64,000 nt of DNA from Psychroserpens jangbogonensis (GTDB lineage Bacteria > Bacteroidota > Bacteroidia > Flavobacteriales > Flavobacteriaceae), in assembly GCF_000797465.1 (NCBI RefSeq), contig NZ_JSWG01000007.1, positions 35,852 to 99,851 on the forward strand. The letters run 5' to 3'. A program made the translations under genes and the position numbers. This document shows positions 8,862 through 20,046 of the stretch, piece by piece. The first letter of the stretch is position 1, and each line of letters starts with the position of its first letter. Under the pieces are notes generated by a model that was given only the letters and a program-made list of their open reading frames with translations, ran no database searches and was not told the DNA's origin.

Positions 8862-11800
8862 TTATAGTCGTAATGAAAAATGGCCTTTAACCTCAAAAAT
8901 ATTATTGCCATCTCTTACTTGTGCTAAGAACCAATAATCAGAATTGGGCATTACATTGCCATTATAAGTACCATTCCATCCTGGAGAATTAGAAGTAAGT
9001 GTTTTAAGGAGTTTTCCGTAGCGATCAAAAATATAGATGATTGTTCCTGGTAATGTTTCTACACCAGTAATATGCCACGTATCAAAATGGCCATCATCAT
9101 TTGGTGTCATGAATTTAGGAGCATCAATGATTACAATTTCTTTCGTTACTGAAGCACAACCATTTAAATCAATAATGGTAAGGATATGATAGCCTATACT
9201 AACGTTTTCAAATACATTAGATAATTGAGGTTCATCATCGTCTAACTGGTATAAATAATTACCAATGCCGTTAATAGTGACTACAATATTATTGGGATCA
9301 GAGAAATCAATACTTTCAGTAATAATGATACTTGCTGCCTCAGATTCTGTAACGGTAAAATACTCAGTTATTTCACAACCATAAGGAGAGGTGACGGTTA
9401 CTGAATATGTACCAATGTCTGTGATTTCAATTTCGGGAGTTGTTTGATTTGTACTCCAAAGATAAGTGTCACCAACTTGGTTAGTGTTAGCACTAACAAA
9501 TAAAGGTAAATCATCTAAACAAATCAATTGGCTACCAATATCGAGAACCGGTTTAGGATGAATAATAATATCAAATGAAGTAATGTCATAACAGCCTGTA
9601 ATGTTGTTTTCTAGGCGAACATATATGGTTTCGTTGCTATTGGCTTCGTAAATATTTTCTAATGCATTAGTGCTATCTTCAGCAGATAATAAATCGTTAT
9701 AATACGAAACGGTAAATTCATTAGGATTTTGTCCGTTTAGCACCATAGTATTCTGCGATGATAAATCAAAGGTGTAGAATCCATCATAGTCATCGTCACA
9801 TTCAACTATGTCATCTGGTGCATATGCAATTGGATTCGGATTAACAATTAAATCAAACTCATGAACGTGATAACAATGCGTTGTTGAAAATTCAACACGA
9901 GCAAAAATAGTATCACTTGTAGTTTGATATTCATAGTCATTATCTAACGGGTTGCTTTGGTTAAGAGCATCAAGTTCTGTAGGATAATAAACAACAATAA
10001 CATTTGCTGTTTGTAATAAAAAATGTGAATTGATATCAGTAAGCGTAGCAGTTTCATTTGCACAAACTTCAAATGATTCTAAAGGATTTATAGCAGGAGG
10101 TAAGTCAACATTCAATTCTAAAGGAACAAATGTAAAACAGTTAGCAACTGTATTAAAGACTTTAATATATATTGTTTGAGGACTAAAAAGATTGTTATAG
10201 TCTGCAGGATTAGGAATTACGTTCATATTGTTTTGAAGATCTTCAATAGATTCAAAATAAGAGATGACATTATCAGGATTAACAGTATCGAAGAGTTCTG
10301 ATTCGGTTTGTGTTAAATCGAAAGACGTAATACTATCATAATCAGTATCACAATTGGTAATTGAAGATGGCACATTTGGATGGTTATTTACAACTAAATC
10401 AAATTGTGTTAAACTAAAGCATCCAGTGATATTGTTTTCTATACGAACATGAATAGTTTCTCCATCTTGTCCAATATAATTATAAGTTAATGGACTGGTT
10501 CCTAAATCGGCTTCTGCTCCAGAATTGAAATAGGTTATAGTAAACTCATTAGCAACTTGAGCACCAAGAACAGCATTGTTTACAGAGAATAGGTTAAAGT
10601 CTCTAATACCATCGTTAGAATCATCATCACAGGCTTGTAAGGCTGGTGGTTGATTGGCAATAGGCAATGGGTGAACAATAAGTTGAAATGGATAGATGTA
10701 GAAACAGCCAGTTGTACTAAATTCAACACGAACAAAAATAGTATCGCTAGTTGAAGTGTAGGTGTAGTTCGTGTCTAGAGAGTTAGAGCTGCTTTGAGCA
10801 TCAGCTAAAGACTCGAAATAACTAAAAAGAACATCAGTATCATCATCTACAATCACGTCATTGATTACATTTAAATCAAAACTACTGGTTGGATTAATAC
10901 AAATACCATAAGTTTCAAACTCATTAATTAAAGGAGGTAAGTTGACATATAAATTTATAGGCAATACACTATAACAGTTAGAAATAGTACTGTTAACTTT
11001 TATGTATACTATTTGAGGATTAGAAATATTGGTGTAATTCCCAGGATTAGAAATAACATCTGTGTTAGTTTCAGTTCCTAAAAGTGATTCGTGGTATGAA
11101 ACTACTAGGTCATCTTGTCGAATATCAAGAACTTCTATCTCCACATCTGTTAAATTAAAACTCGTAAAACCATCATAATCATCATCGCAATTAGTCAAAT
11201 CTGGTGCTAAATTAACTTCAGGAACTTGAATGACTCCAAGGCTAAAGTCAGTAATAGAATAGCAAAAGGAACCATTTTCAATTCTTACGAATAGTAGTTG
11301 TGGATTAGAAATATTAATGTAATTGAGTGGTAATTCATTTAGGTTTAAATCAGCATCATCATAACTTAAATGAAAAGAGATGTCTAAATTTTCTGGGATA
11401 CCACTACTGATTTCAGTTACCTTAAAATTTAAATCAAAAATATCTATTCCATCGTTAGAAATGTCATCGCAAACTTCAAAATCTGTTGGTACATTATATA
11501 AAGGAAAAGGAGTGACATTTATAGCTAATGAAGACGTGCCAAAGCAATCTTGATCTGTAAGATTTTCAACGCGGACATGAATTGTTTGTGGATTTGATAA
11601 GTTTTGATATGCATTGTTTTTATCAATAATATTGGTTCGATCAATGGCATCCTGCGCATTTTCAAAATATAGCGTTTGTTTGCCGAGTTGACCATTTAGA
11701 ATTTCGTCATCTTTTAAATTGAAAAAGAAATCATTTATTTCATCTCCATCACTTTCACAAGTTATAAAATTAGATATGGGAATAAAGACAGGTAAGGTAT

Positions 11801-14522
11801 TTACATATATATCGAAACCTACAATGGTATAACACGTTGTAATTATATTTAATACTTTAGCATAAATATAGGCGGTTCCTGTACTATAACTTTCTGGAGT
11901 TAAAATTGGATTGATACCATCTATTGCGTCATCTATATTGGTGTAAAATGTAATATCAAGATCGATGGTATTTGCGACAATTTCAGGGATCTTACTATCT
12001 AAATCTATAATAGAGATTCCATCTTGATCATCATCGCAAATAATAATATCAGTTGGCAGCATTACTATAGGAGGATCGATAACTAGAACCTCCAGAGGTG
12101 AAATATCATAACAAGTCGTTTGAGTATTTGTAACTCTTGTATAAATCGTTATGGGATTAACAGTATTAGTATAGGTTTGCGGTAAAACATTTTCATCATC
12201 AATAGCATCTTGTTCTGTTAAATAGTATCTAACACTTGGAGAGTCAATTCCTGCGCTAACATAATCGTCAAAGCTTGATAGAATAATAGAGGTAAATCCA
12301 TCAAAATCATTATCACAATATTCTACAATAGTAAGGTCTTGAATTTTTATTGCTGGATAAATAACAAGGTCAATAAAATTAAATTGAACACAAGAATCTA
12401 TTGTAGCCGTAATATAAATTGTTGTAGTAATGGAAGTTGCTGTATATAAAACGGTTTTATCGATCTCATTAGTATTGTTTAGTTGGTCCTCTTCAGTTTC
12501 AAAAAAAGAAATCTCAAAGCCTTGATAATTATTTAGTACAGCTATTTCTACATCGTTTAAATCAAAATCAGCTATTTCATCGTTTGAAGCATCATCACAA
12601 ATGCCATAATTACTGGTGTTAAAACCAGATTGAACTATATTAGTATGGAGCTCAATAGGCATAATTGAATAGCAACCAGTACTATCATTTGTAACTCTTA
12701 TATAAACTATTTGAAGGTTAGATGTGGTATTCTGAAAAGCTGTTGGATCTGGAATTGGATTAATTGCTTCTTCAGCATCAATTTCTAATTCATGAAAACT
12801 TAAAGAAACTCCAGTAAGTCCTTGAATGATGTCATCTACAACCGAAGTTATATCAAAAATTTCAAACCCATCATCGTCAGTTTCACAAGCTGAAATCCAT
12901 TGGATTCCTTGATTTATTATTGGGTTTTCAAGTACAGAAATATTAATTGAAGTTGTATCAAAACATCCTGTAACATTATTTTGTACTCTAATATATAAAA
13001 CTTCAGATGTATTGGTGTTAACATATGGTATTCCAACAGGATTCAGGCCTGTTTCAGCGCCATTTTGTGACGTGAAAAAAGAAACGACAAGATCTGGATT
13101 TATTGCTAATATTTCAGCAGCTGTGTCTACAAGATCAATTAGTGTAATACCATTCGCAACATTATCATCGCAAACACTTATGTCTGAAGGCTGATTAAAA
13201 ATAGGAGAGTTGTTAACCACCAAGTTAAAGGTTGTAAACCCTAAACAGCCTGTATTTGTTTCTTCAACCCTTGCGTATATGGTTTGTGGATTAGTAGTGT
13301 TTTGCCAAGGCACAGTAATAGTTGCAGTTTCGTTTATTGCGCCTACATTGGTTAAGTGATAACTTATATCATAATTTCCGGTTGGTACATTGACTAAAAC
13401 CTGACTGTCTTTTGTTGTTAAATCAAAAATTGTTTGACCATCATTTATGGCATCGTCACAAAGAATAAAATCAGGAAGTTCTACGATATCTTGTTCTGAA
13501 CCTAAATTTACAATGACTTCATCTTCAATAATACATGAACTATTACTAATTTGAAGATTCACTGCAACACTATAATTTCCAGAATCTGATACTAGATATG
13601 TAGAGTTTGTAGCACCAGGAATGACAAGTCCATCTTTAGACCATTCATATGTGGCAATATTATTTTGTACATCTCCATTTAGAATTAAAGATTGTGAACA
13701 GGTATTTATATCTGGTCCTAAATCTACAGAAGAAAGCGTAGTTGCACTCTGAATAAAAACTGCTGAGTCATAATTTTGGTCACTTTGATCAGCAATTATA
13801 AGTTTTATTCGATGTAGAACATTTGGTTGAATATTTGCTGTAGCGGACATAACTTTAGTTCTTCCGTTATAATTTGTGTCTCCAATATTATAACCATCAA
13901 AATAATTTTCATTTTCAGCTGGACAAAACCCAACAATTTCATCATGAATAGTATTTGTATTTACTGGGATTGAAGTTCCAGGAATTAAGGCAATATTTAC
14001 AAAAGGTTCTGAAGTACCTGCTCGTTTAATAAGAATCGCAAAACCATCAGAATATTGACATGGAAAGTTTGTATTATATTCTTCTGAAGCCAAAATATAA
14101 TTGAACGATATTTGATTGGTAGCAGAAAGAAAATCAAATTCAATAGAAGTGGCATTTAAAGTACCTGAAATACCTAAAACACTTTCTAAATCAGGATCTG
14201 TTGGCCAGTTAGCCGTGCCTTCATTCAATGTATTCGTATTAGTGCCATTTCCAGCAGAGTTGATATTTCCTGTAGATAATACAATTCCGTTTTCAAAAGG
14301 GAAGTTTGAATCTGCTTTATCGAAATCACCATAGCTGTTAAAACCACTAAACTGTCCGTTTACAGAAGATGAAATATTAGATATGTCGACGCAACCTTGC
14401 CCTAAGTTTGCTTGTATTAAAGCTTCAAGGGAAGATGTGTTTTCAGTCGAAATTTGTTGCGCTGATGACGTGTAAATGGAACACAAAATTAGTCCCAAAC
14501 ACAAGCGCTTAAATAGCTTCAT
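8862..14522 (-). CDS. Giant repeat surface protein, choice-of-anchor L + 14 repeats + T9SS type-B domain
   Basis: This is an 1,886-aa protein. A signal peptide (1-21, ending SSAQ) is followed by the choice-of-anchor L domain (~22-265) and an Ig-like segment. Fourteen ~90-100 aa units then follow, each opening with a CDDxxDG..FDL motif and ending near a VRVEN-TGCY strand pair. An Ig-like segment (~1650-1720) and the type-B sorting domain (KFMTPNDDG..IFDRYGKL..GHFSLRL) close it. Units 9-11 resemble units 12-14 as a block, which suggests internal tandem duplication. The domain plan is the same as its 1,625-residue neighbour. The probable role is adhesion or cell-surface structure, but no ligand domain is recognised. 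Confidence 0.88.
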   Translation of the reverse strand: MKLFKRLCLGLILCSIYTSSAQQISTENTSSLEALIQANLGQGCVDISNISSSVNGQFSGFNSYGDFDKADSNFPFENGIVLSTGNINSAGNGTNTNTLNEGTANWPTDPDLESVLGISGTLNATSIEFDFLSATNQISFNYILASEEYNTNFPCQYSDGFAILIKRAGTSEPFVNIALIPGTSIPVNTNTIHDEIVGFCPAENENYFDGYNIGDTNYNGRTKVMSATANIQPNVLHRIKLIIADQSDQNYDSAVFIQSATTLSSVDLGPDINTCSQSLILNGDVQNNIATYEWSKDGLVIPGATNSTYLVSDSGNYSVAVNLQISNSSCIIEDEVIVNLGSEQDIVELPDFILCDDAINDGQTIFDLTTKDSQVLVNVPTGNYDISYHLTNVGAINETATITVPWQNTTNPQTIYARVEETNTGCLGFTTFNLVVNNSPIFNQPSDISVCDDNVANGITLIDLVDTAAEILAINPDLVVSFFTSQNGAETGLNPVGIPYVNTNTSEVLYIRVQNNVTGCFDTTSINISVLENPIINQGIQWISACETDDDGFEIFDITSVVDDIIQGLTGVSLSFHELEIDAEEAINPIPDPTAFQNTTSNLQIVYIRVTNDSTGCYSIMPIELHTNIVQSGFNTSNYGICDDASNDEIADFDLNDVEIAVLNNYQGFEISFFETEEDQLNNTNEIDKTVLYTATSITTTIYITATIDSCVQFNFIDLVIYPAIKIQDLTIVEYCDNDFDGFTSIILSSFDDYVSAGIDSPSVRYYLTEQDAIDDENVLPQTYTNTVNPITIYTRVTNTQTTCYDISPLEVLVIDPPIVMLPTDIIICDDDQDGISIIDLDSKIPEIVANTIDLDITFYTNIDDAIDGINPILTPESYSTGTAYIYAKVLNIITTCYTIVGFDIYVNTLPVFIPISNFITCESDGDEINDFFFNLKDDEILNGQLGKQTLYFENAQDAIDRTNIIDKNNAYQNLSNPQTIHVRVENLTDQDCFGTSSLAINVTPFPLYNVPTDFEVCDDISNDGIDIFDLNFKVTEISSGIPENLDISFHLSYDDADLNLNELPLNYINISNPQLLFVRIENGSFCYSITDFSLGVIQVPEVNLAPDLTNCDDDYDGFTSFNLTDVEIEVLDIRQDDLVVSYHESLLGTETNTDVISNPGNYTNISNPQIVYIKVNSTISNCYSVLPINLYVNLPPLINEFETYGICINPTSSFDLNVINDVIVDDDTDVLFSYFESLADAQSSSNSLDTNYTYTSTSDTIFVRVEFSTTGCFYIYPFQLIVHPLPIANQPPALQACDDDSNDGIRDFNLFSVNNAVLGAQVANEFTITYFNSGAEADLGTSPLTYNYIGQDGETIHVRIENNITGCFSLTQFDLVVNNHPNVPSSITNCDTDYDSITSFDLTQTESELFDTVNPDNVISYFESIEDLQNNMNVIPNPADYNNLFSPQTIYIKVFNTVANCFTFVPLELNVDLPPAINPLESFEVCANETATLTDINSHFLLQTANVIVVYYPTELDALNQSNPLDNDYEYQTTSDTIFARVEFSTTHCYHVHEFDLIVNPNPIAYAPDDIVECDDDYDGFYTFDLSSQNTMVLNGQNPNEFTVSYYNDLLSAEDSTNALENIYEANSNETIYVRLENNITGCYDITSFDIIIHPKPVLDIGSQLICLDDLPLFVSANTNQVGDTYLWSTNQTTPEIEITDIGTYSVTVTSPYGCEITEYFTVTESEAASIIITESIDFSDPNNIVVTINGIGNYLYQLDDDEPQLSNVFENVSIGYHILTIIDLNGCASVTKEIVIIDAPKFMTPNDDGHFDTWHITGVETLPGTIIYIFDRYGKLLKTLTSNSPGWNGTYNGNVMPNSDYWFLAQVRDGNNIFEVKGHFSLRL

Positions 14523-14686
14523 ATATAACGGTTAGTTATAACAAATAGATAAAGCAAAGCTGTAGATTTTACAACGATGTCTAATCTGGAACTTGTGAAT
14601 GTAAAAAAAATATGTGTTTATTGAAACTTTATGATGTATACGGTAGTTTTTATCAGTTTAAGTGCAACATAGTTGACTGTCATTTT

Positions 14687-17600
14687 TTAATATCTCAAAG
14701 CAAAATGTCCTTTAACGTCAAAAGCAATATTACCTTTCCTAACTTTTGCTAGAAACCAGTAGTCACTGGCAGGCATTAAATTCCCGTTATATCTACCATT
14801 CCAACCAACTGATGATGAGGTTAGTTGCGTTAAAAGTTTACCGTATCGATCATAAATATAAATGATAGTTCCTGGTAAGGTTTCAACACCTATAATATGC
14901 CAAGTATCAAAATAACCATCGCTATTAGGTGTCATAAATTTTGGTGCGTCAATAACTACAATCTCTTTTGTTACTTCAGCACAACCATTTAAGTCAATTA
15001 TTGTAACAGTATGATAACCTATACTTACATTTTGAAATACGTTTGAAATTTGAGGTTCATCATCATCCAATTGGTATAAATAGTTACCAATACCACTGAT
15101 GGTTACTGTTATATTATTCGGGTCTGAAAAATCAACAGTTTCAGTCAATTCAATTGATGCTGTTTCAGATTCTGAAACCGTAAACACTCTTGTTGTTTCA
15201 CAGCCTAAAGAAGTAGTTACTGTTACAAAGTAAGTTCCAACTTCAGTAATTTCAATTTCTGGAGTTGTGTCATCTGTAGACCAAAGATATAGATCTCCAA
15301 CTTGATTTGTATTTGCACTTACAAGTAATGGCAAGTTATCTAAACATATTACCTGATCTTCAATATCAACAACAGGTTTTGGATTAACAGTTGTAATAAA
15401 CTGAGTTATTGTATAACAACCAGATATATTATTCTCAACTCGAGCATAAATAGTTTGTCCATCAAATGCATCATATAAAATTGTTAAAGCATCTTCTCCT
15501 TCTTCAGCTAGTAAATCGTCATCATAGTAGGTTACAGTAAAGTTCGATGGATTTTGTCCACCTAAAATCACCACATTTTGTTGACCTAGATTAAATTCAA
15601 AAAAGCCATCATAATCATCATCACAAGTAATCAAATCGTTTGGTTGAATTGCAATAGGTGCAGGGTTTACAATAAGGCTAAATTGATGTATATAAAAACA
15701 ATGCGTTGTTGAAAATTCTACACGTGCAAAAATAATATCATTATTAGTTTGGTAATTGTAGTCTGAATCTAAGGCATTAGTTTGGTTTTCAGCATCTAGA
15801 AATGTTGGGTAATAATCTAATAATACGTTAGCAGATTGTTCAAGAAGTATTGAATTAATTTCTGTTAAATCTGTAATGTCTTCATCATTATCGCAAACCT
15901 CATGACTCGAAATTGCGTTAATAGCAGGAGGTAGGTTTACAATAAGTTCTAAAGGAACTGATACAAAACAGTCTGAAATAGTATTAGTTACACGAACATA
16001 AACTGTTTGTGGGTCTGTAAGGTTTGTATAATTCCCAGGATCTGTAATAGTATTAGTTTGTAAAAAAGAATCTTCAAAAGTAACATGATATGTAATTTCA
16101 ATGTTGTCTTGTCTTACATCTAAAATATCAAACTCAGAGAGTGTTAAATCGAAAACAACAATTCCATCGTAATCTTCATCACATTGAATTAATGGTTGTG
16201 GCTCATTTACATCAGGAGCTGCAATAACATTAAGAACAAAAGAAGTATAAGATTCACAAATTGTTCCGTTATTAATTCTTACATAAATCTGTTGTGGATT
16301 TACACTATTGCTAAAATTTAAGGGTAGTGGGTTTATATTATTTTCTGCATTATTTTGCGATGTGTGAAATGTAACTTCTTCAATGTCTGTAGTGCCTTGA
16401 GTGATTTCTGTAAGTTGTACATTGAAATCAAATTCAACACTACCATCGTTGGTAATATCATCACAGATGAAAATATCTGTTGGGACATTAAACAATGGAT
16501 TAGTACCAACTTCTATAGGAAAAGATGATGTAGCATAACAATTTGGATCTGTAAAGTTTTCTACCCTAATAAAAATGGTTTGTGGGTTTGATATGTTTAC
16601 ATAAATATTATCCTTGTCAATTGGGTTTACATTATTTTCAGCATCTAATGCTGTTATATAATAAAGTACTTCTTTTCCAGTTTGACCATTTAAAATATCG
16701 GCATCTTGAGTTGAAAATATAAACTCTCCTAAGCCATCATCGCCAATTTCACAAAATTTATATAGACTAATTGGGTTAATGACTGGCAGTGTATTAACAA
16801 TAACTTCAAAGTTTTCTATCGAATAACAACCAGTAGTAGAGTTTTCAATTCTAACAAAAATAGCTTCTGTAACCGCTAAATAATTTGAAGTAACTAGAAT
16901 ATTGTTTATATCATCTTCTGCATCAGTTTGACTATTGTGGAATGTAATATTTCTATTGGTTGTATTTGAAACTATTTCTGAGATCTTAGAATTTAAATTA
17001 ATAATTGAAACTCCATCTTGATCTGAGTCACATATAATGATATCAGTAGGTTCGTTACTCATAGGAGCAGGAAGAACTTCAATCTCAAAACTATTAACAT
17101 CTGCACAACCTGTAAGTGAAAATGCTATTCTTGCAAATATTGTTTGTGGGTTAGTAGTGTTAGTGAAAAGTGTAGGTAAGCCATTACTATTTGTATTGGC
17201 ATCATCTTCAGTCTCAAAATAAGTTACTGAATAATCAATTTGGTTATTGGTTATTTGAGCATCAAATTGGCTTAAATCTATTGCAGTAAAACCGTCTTGA
17301 TCTAAATCACATACACTTACTGATCCTATTGAATCAAATTCTGTTATTGAGTTAATGATAAGTTCAATTTCTGCATTTTCTTGACACGTAGGACTTGTGA
17401 TTGTGATATACAGAGTTTGTGGAACTGTCGTTGGTTCGAAAGGAACTGATGTATCAATTGGGTTTATTTGATTATCTCTATCGTTTTCAGTTAAATAAAA
17501 ATCGATAAGAATTGTTACACCTAATATATCATCTAAGTTGCCTATTATTGCTTCTGAAACACCAATAAGGTCAAATGTTTCTAAGCCATCATTACCAGCA

Positions 17601-19531
17601 TCACAGATACTAAAATTAACTAAATTTGTTCCGGTTATTAATAAATTGGTATGAATCTCAATAGGAGTAATACTTGCACATCCTGTAAGTTGGTCTTCAA
17701 CTCTAATGTATACAATCTGTTCGAAAAGTATTACGTTTTGATAATTAGTTTCATTTGCAATGGCATTGATACCTAAATCAGCATCTCCTTGAGTTAGGTG
17801 AAACGTTACGTTTACACCAGTGATTCCTTGAAGAACATCATTAACAACTGATGTTAAATCAAAATTCGCAAATCCATCATGATCACTATCACATGCATCA
17901 ATATATTGTGGTTCAGTATTGATTGAAGGATTAGCTAAAACTTCTATATCTAGTGTAGTTGTACTTGAACATCCTGTGTTGGCATCAGTAACATTTACAA
18001 AAAGAGTTTCAGTAGTATTAATATTAACATAAGGCAAAGGAACAGCGTTAATTCCGTTGTCAGCTTCACTTTGAGTCAAGTGGTAAGTTACTAGTAAATC
18101 TATATTTCCATTAGTAATTTCATCATCTCTTTGAGATAAATCAATAGCTGTTACACCATCTGAGTTTGAATCATCACATACGATTAACGCAGAAGGTGGA
18201 GTAATTGTAGGTTTTGGGTTTACAATTAAATCAAATTCTTGGTAAGCCAAACATCCATTTACTGTGTCTTCAATTTTTACAAATATAGTCTGTGGATTAG
18301 ACGTATTTTGAATTGGAGCAGTAATAGGGTTTGTTCCATTAAGAGCATCATTTGCTGTGTAATGGTAACTTACAGTATAACTTGATGAAGGTACAGAGGC
18401 CAAAGCTTCTGAATCTTTAGTTGATAGGTCAAAGGTTTCTATTCCATTGCCACTAAGATCATCACAAAGTTGGTAATCTGAAATTGCATCAGCAGATTGA
18501 GTTGAGCTTAACACAACATTTACGGTGTCTTCTATAACACAAGTTGAGTTTGTTAATGGGATTTCTATTGAAACCGTGTAATCTCCCGTTTGTGTAACGT
18601 TTAAAGTAGATTGGTTTTCACCAGGAATTAAAACATTATTAAAAAGCCAAGAATAGGTTGCAAGTGGATTGTCAATATTACCATCTAAAGTAACATTACT
18701 AGCACAAGTTTGAATATCATTTCCAAGATCTACATTGGCATTAAAACTATTACCTTCAATAAATACAGCTGAATCATAGTTTTTATCCGTTTGATCGGCA
18801 ATAACAATTTTGATATGGTATTGTACATTTGGTGTAATACCTGCAGTTGCAGTCATTACGGTTGTACGACCATTATAGTTTGTGTCTCCTAAATTAAAGC
18901 CTTCAAAAAATTGCTCATTTGAAGGTGCACAGAATCCAACTATTTCGTCATGTATTGTATTTGTATTTACAGGTGTTGTAGTTCCTGGTATAATCGCAAT
19001 ATTTGTATAAGGGTTACTCGTTCCAGCTTCTCTAATAAGAAATGCAAATCCATCAGAGTACTCACAAGGAAAGTTTCCGAAGTATTCTTCAGAAGCTAAG
19101 ATGTAGTTAAATTGAATCTGATTAGAAACTGATATAAAATCAAATTCTATTGATGTAGCGTTTAATGTTCCAGAAATTCCTAAAGCAGATTCTAAGTCTG
19201 AATCTGTAGTCCAATTTGTCTCTCCTTCGTTTAATATATCATTATTTTGAGTGTTACCACCAGAAATAGGATTTCCAGTAGAAAGCATGATACCATTTTG
19301 AAAAGGGAAATTAGATCCAGCTTTCTCAAAGTACGCAAAACTATTGAATCCATTAATGGATCCGTTTACCTGCGAGCTAATGTTAGAGGTTTCTACACAA
19401 CCTTGAACTAGGTTATTTTCAATTAGTTGTTGTTCAGTATATGAATTATCTATACTAATTTGTTGACCATAACTTGTAAGGCCAAAAAACAGGCAGAATA
19501 ATACTGCGAGGGATTGTTTTAAAATATTCAT
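14687..19531 (-). CDS. Giant repeat surface protein, choice-of-anchor L + 11 repeats + T9SS type-B domain
   Basis: The protein is 1,614 aa from the ATG at 19531 (MNILKQSLAVLFCLFF, a good signal peptide). An alternative ATG at 19564 adds 11 polar residues and is less likely. Architecture is choice-of-anchor L (~24-275), Ig-like, eleven CD-x-DG-FDL units, Ig-like, and type-B sorting domain (KFMTPNSDG..IYDRYGKL..GHFALRY). It is paralogous to the 1,886-aa protein just downstream, and several units match position by position (for example unit 6, IIICDSDQDG), so the pair arose by gene duplication. A promoter with TTTG-N20-TATATTTC lies 75-106 bp upstream. Confidence 0.88.
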   Translation of the reverse strand: MNILKQSLAVLFCLFFGLTSYGQQISIDNSYTEQQLIENNLVQGCVETSNISSQVNGSINGFNSFAYFEKAGSNFPFQNGIMLSTGNPISGGNTQNNDILNEGETNWTTDSDLESALGISGTLNATSIEFDFISVSNQIQFNYILASEEYFGNFPCEYSDGFAFLIREAGTSNPYTNIAIIPGTTTPVNTNTIHDEIVGFCAPSNEQFFEGFNLGDTNYNGRTTVMTATAGITPNVQYHIKIVIADQTDKNYDSAVFIEGNSFNANVDLGNDIQTCASNVTLDGNIDNPLATYSWLFNNVLIPGENQSTLNVTQTGDYTVSIEIPLTNSTCVIEDTVNVVLSSTQSADAISDYQLCDDLSGNGIETFDLSTKDSEALASVPSSSYTVSYHYTANDALNGTNPITAPIQNTSNPQTIFVKIEDTVNGCLAYQEFDLIVNPKPTITPPSALIVCDDSNSDGVTAIDLSQRDDEITNGNIDLLVTYHLTQSEADNGINAVPLPYVNINTTETLFVNVTDANTGCSSTTTLDIEVLANPSINTEPQYIDACDSDHDGFANFDLTSVVNDVLQGITGVNVTFHLTQGDADLGINAIANETNYQNVILFEQIVYIRVEDQLTGCASITPIEIHTNLLITGTNLVNFSICDAGNDGLETFDLIGVSEAIIGNLDDILGVTILIDFYLTENDRDNQINPIDTSVPFEPTTVPQTLYITITSPTCQENAEIELIINSITEFDSIGSVSVCDLDQDGFTAIDLSQFDAQITNNQIDYSVTYFETEDDANTNSNGLPTLFTNTTNPQTIFARIAFSLTGCADVNSFEIEVLPAPMSNEPTDIIICDSDQDGVSIINLNSKISEIVSNTTNRNITFHNSQTDAEDDINNILVTSNYLAVTEAIFVRIENSTTGCYSIENFEVIVNTLPVINPISLYKFCEIGDDGLGEFIFSTQDADILNGQTGKEVLYYITALDAENNVNPIDKDNIYVNISNPQTIFIRVENFTDPNCYATSSFPIEVGTNPLFNVPTDIFICDDITNDGSVEFDFNVQLTEITQGTTDIEEVTFHTSQNNAENNINPLPLNFSNSVNPQQIYVRINNGTICESYTSFVLNVIAAPDVNEPQPLIQCDEDYDGIVVFDLTLSEFDILDVRQDNIEITYHVTFEDSFLQTNTITDPGNYTNLTDPQTVYVRVTNTISDCFVSVPLELIVNLPPAINAISSHEVCDNDEDITDLTEINSILLEQSANVLLDYYPTFLDAENQTNALDSDYNYQTNNDIIFARVEFSTTHCFYIHQFSLIVNPAPIAIQPNDLITCDDDYDGFFEFNLGQQNVVILGGQNPSNFTVTYYDDDLLAEEGEDALTILYDAFDGQTIYARVENNISGCYTITQFITTVNPKPVVDIEDQVICLDNLPLLVSANTNQVGDLYLWSTDDTTPEIEITEVGTYFVTVTTSLGCETTRVFTVSESETASIELTETVDFSDPNNITVTISGIGNYLYQLDDDEPQISNVFQNVSIGYHTVTIIDLNGCAEVTKEIVVIDAPKFMTPNSDGYFDTWHIIGVETLPGTIIYIYDRYGKLLTQLTSSSVGWNGRYNGNLMPASDYWFLAKVRKGNIAFDVKGHFALRY

Positions 19532-19564
19532 TATTAAGCGGTTAAGTTCATGGTGGTTAACCAC

Positions 19565-20046
19565 GAGGTTTGGGACTATGGGCTAAATTGATAATTTTAA
19601 TTGTCGAAATATAGAACTGTATTAGATGAAATGCAAATTTTTACGACGAAATGCATAAAACATTAACATTTGATTTTTTTGCCAGAAACAAATTCTGAGG
19701 CTCTTTTGATAAGTATTTTACGTTCTTTAGGTTTGAAAATGTACAAGTAAATCATTACGTATATCATAAGGTAGGATTTTAAATATTGGGATATTGTCTG
19801 AAGTTGGAGCAGAATGAACTGCACAGTCACTCATATATAATACTTACAAGTTTGTAAAGCACGATGGCACTAAAACTATAATTGAATGGTGTGAAATATC
19901 TTTTCATACTAAGTAGGTTAGTAGTCTCTCGTTATTAATACAATAGTGAGGGAAAAGATTGTTAAGCGATTAATTTGAAATTGAAAATAGAGGATAAGAT
20001 GTTAATAGACAAATAAATACGACGAACAACGTCAAATTTTAACAGT
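19565..20046. other. Intergenic region without a recognised gene
   Basis: About 480 bp separate two T9SS protein genes. Apart from the putative minus-strand promoter at 19606-19637, I see no open frame of convincing length, no tRNA-like fold, and no copy of the palindromic repeat found further right. Confidence 0.6.
19606..19637 (-). promoter_or_regulatory. Putative Bacteroidota promoter of the 1,614-aa surface protein gene
   Basis: On the minus strand TTTG (19637-19634), 20 bp, then TATATTTC (19613-19606). This matches TTTG-N19-21-TAnnTTTG with one mismatch in the last base. The predicted start is near 19603, giving a ~70-nt leader. Confidence 0.45.

Noticed and set aside
13012..13194. Plus-strand ORF inside the giant surface protein gene
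   Set aside because: Like the other plus-strand frames here (14116, 17037, 20495, 23657), it is a shadow of the repeat coding sequence with no protein-like features.
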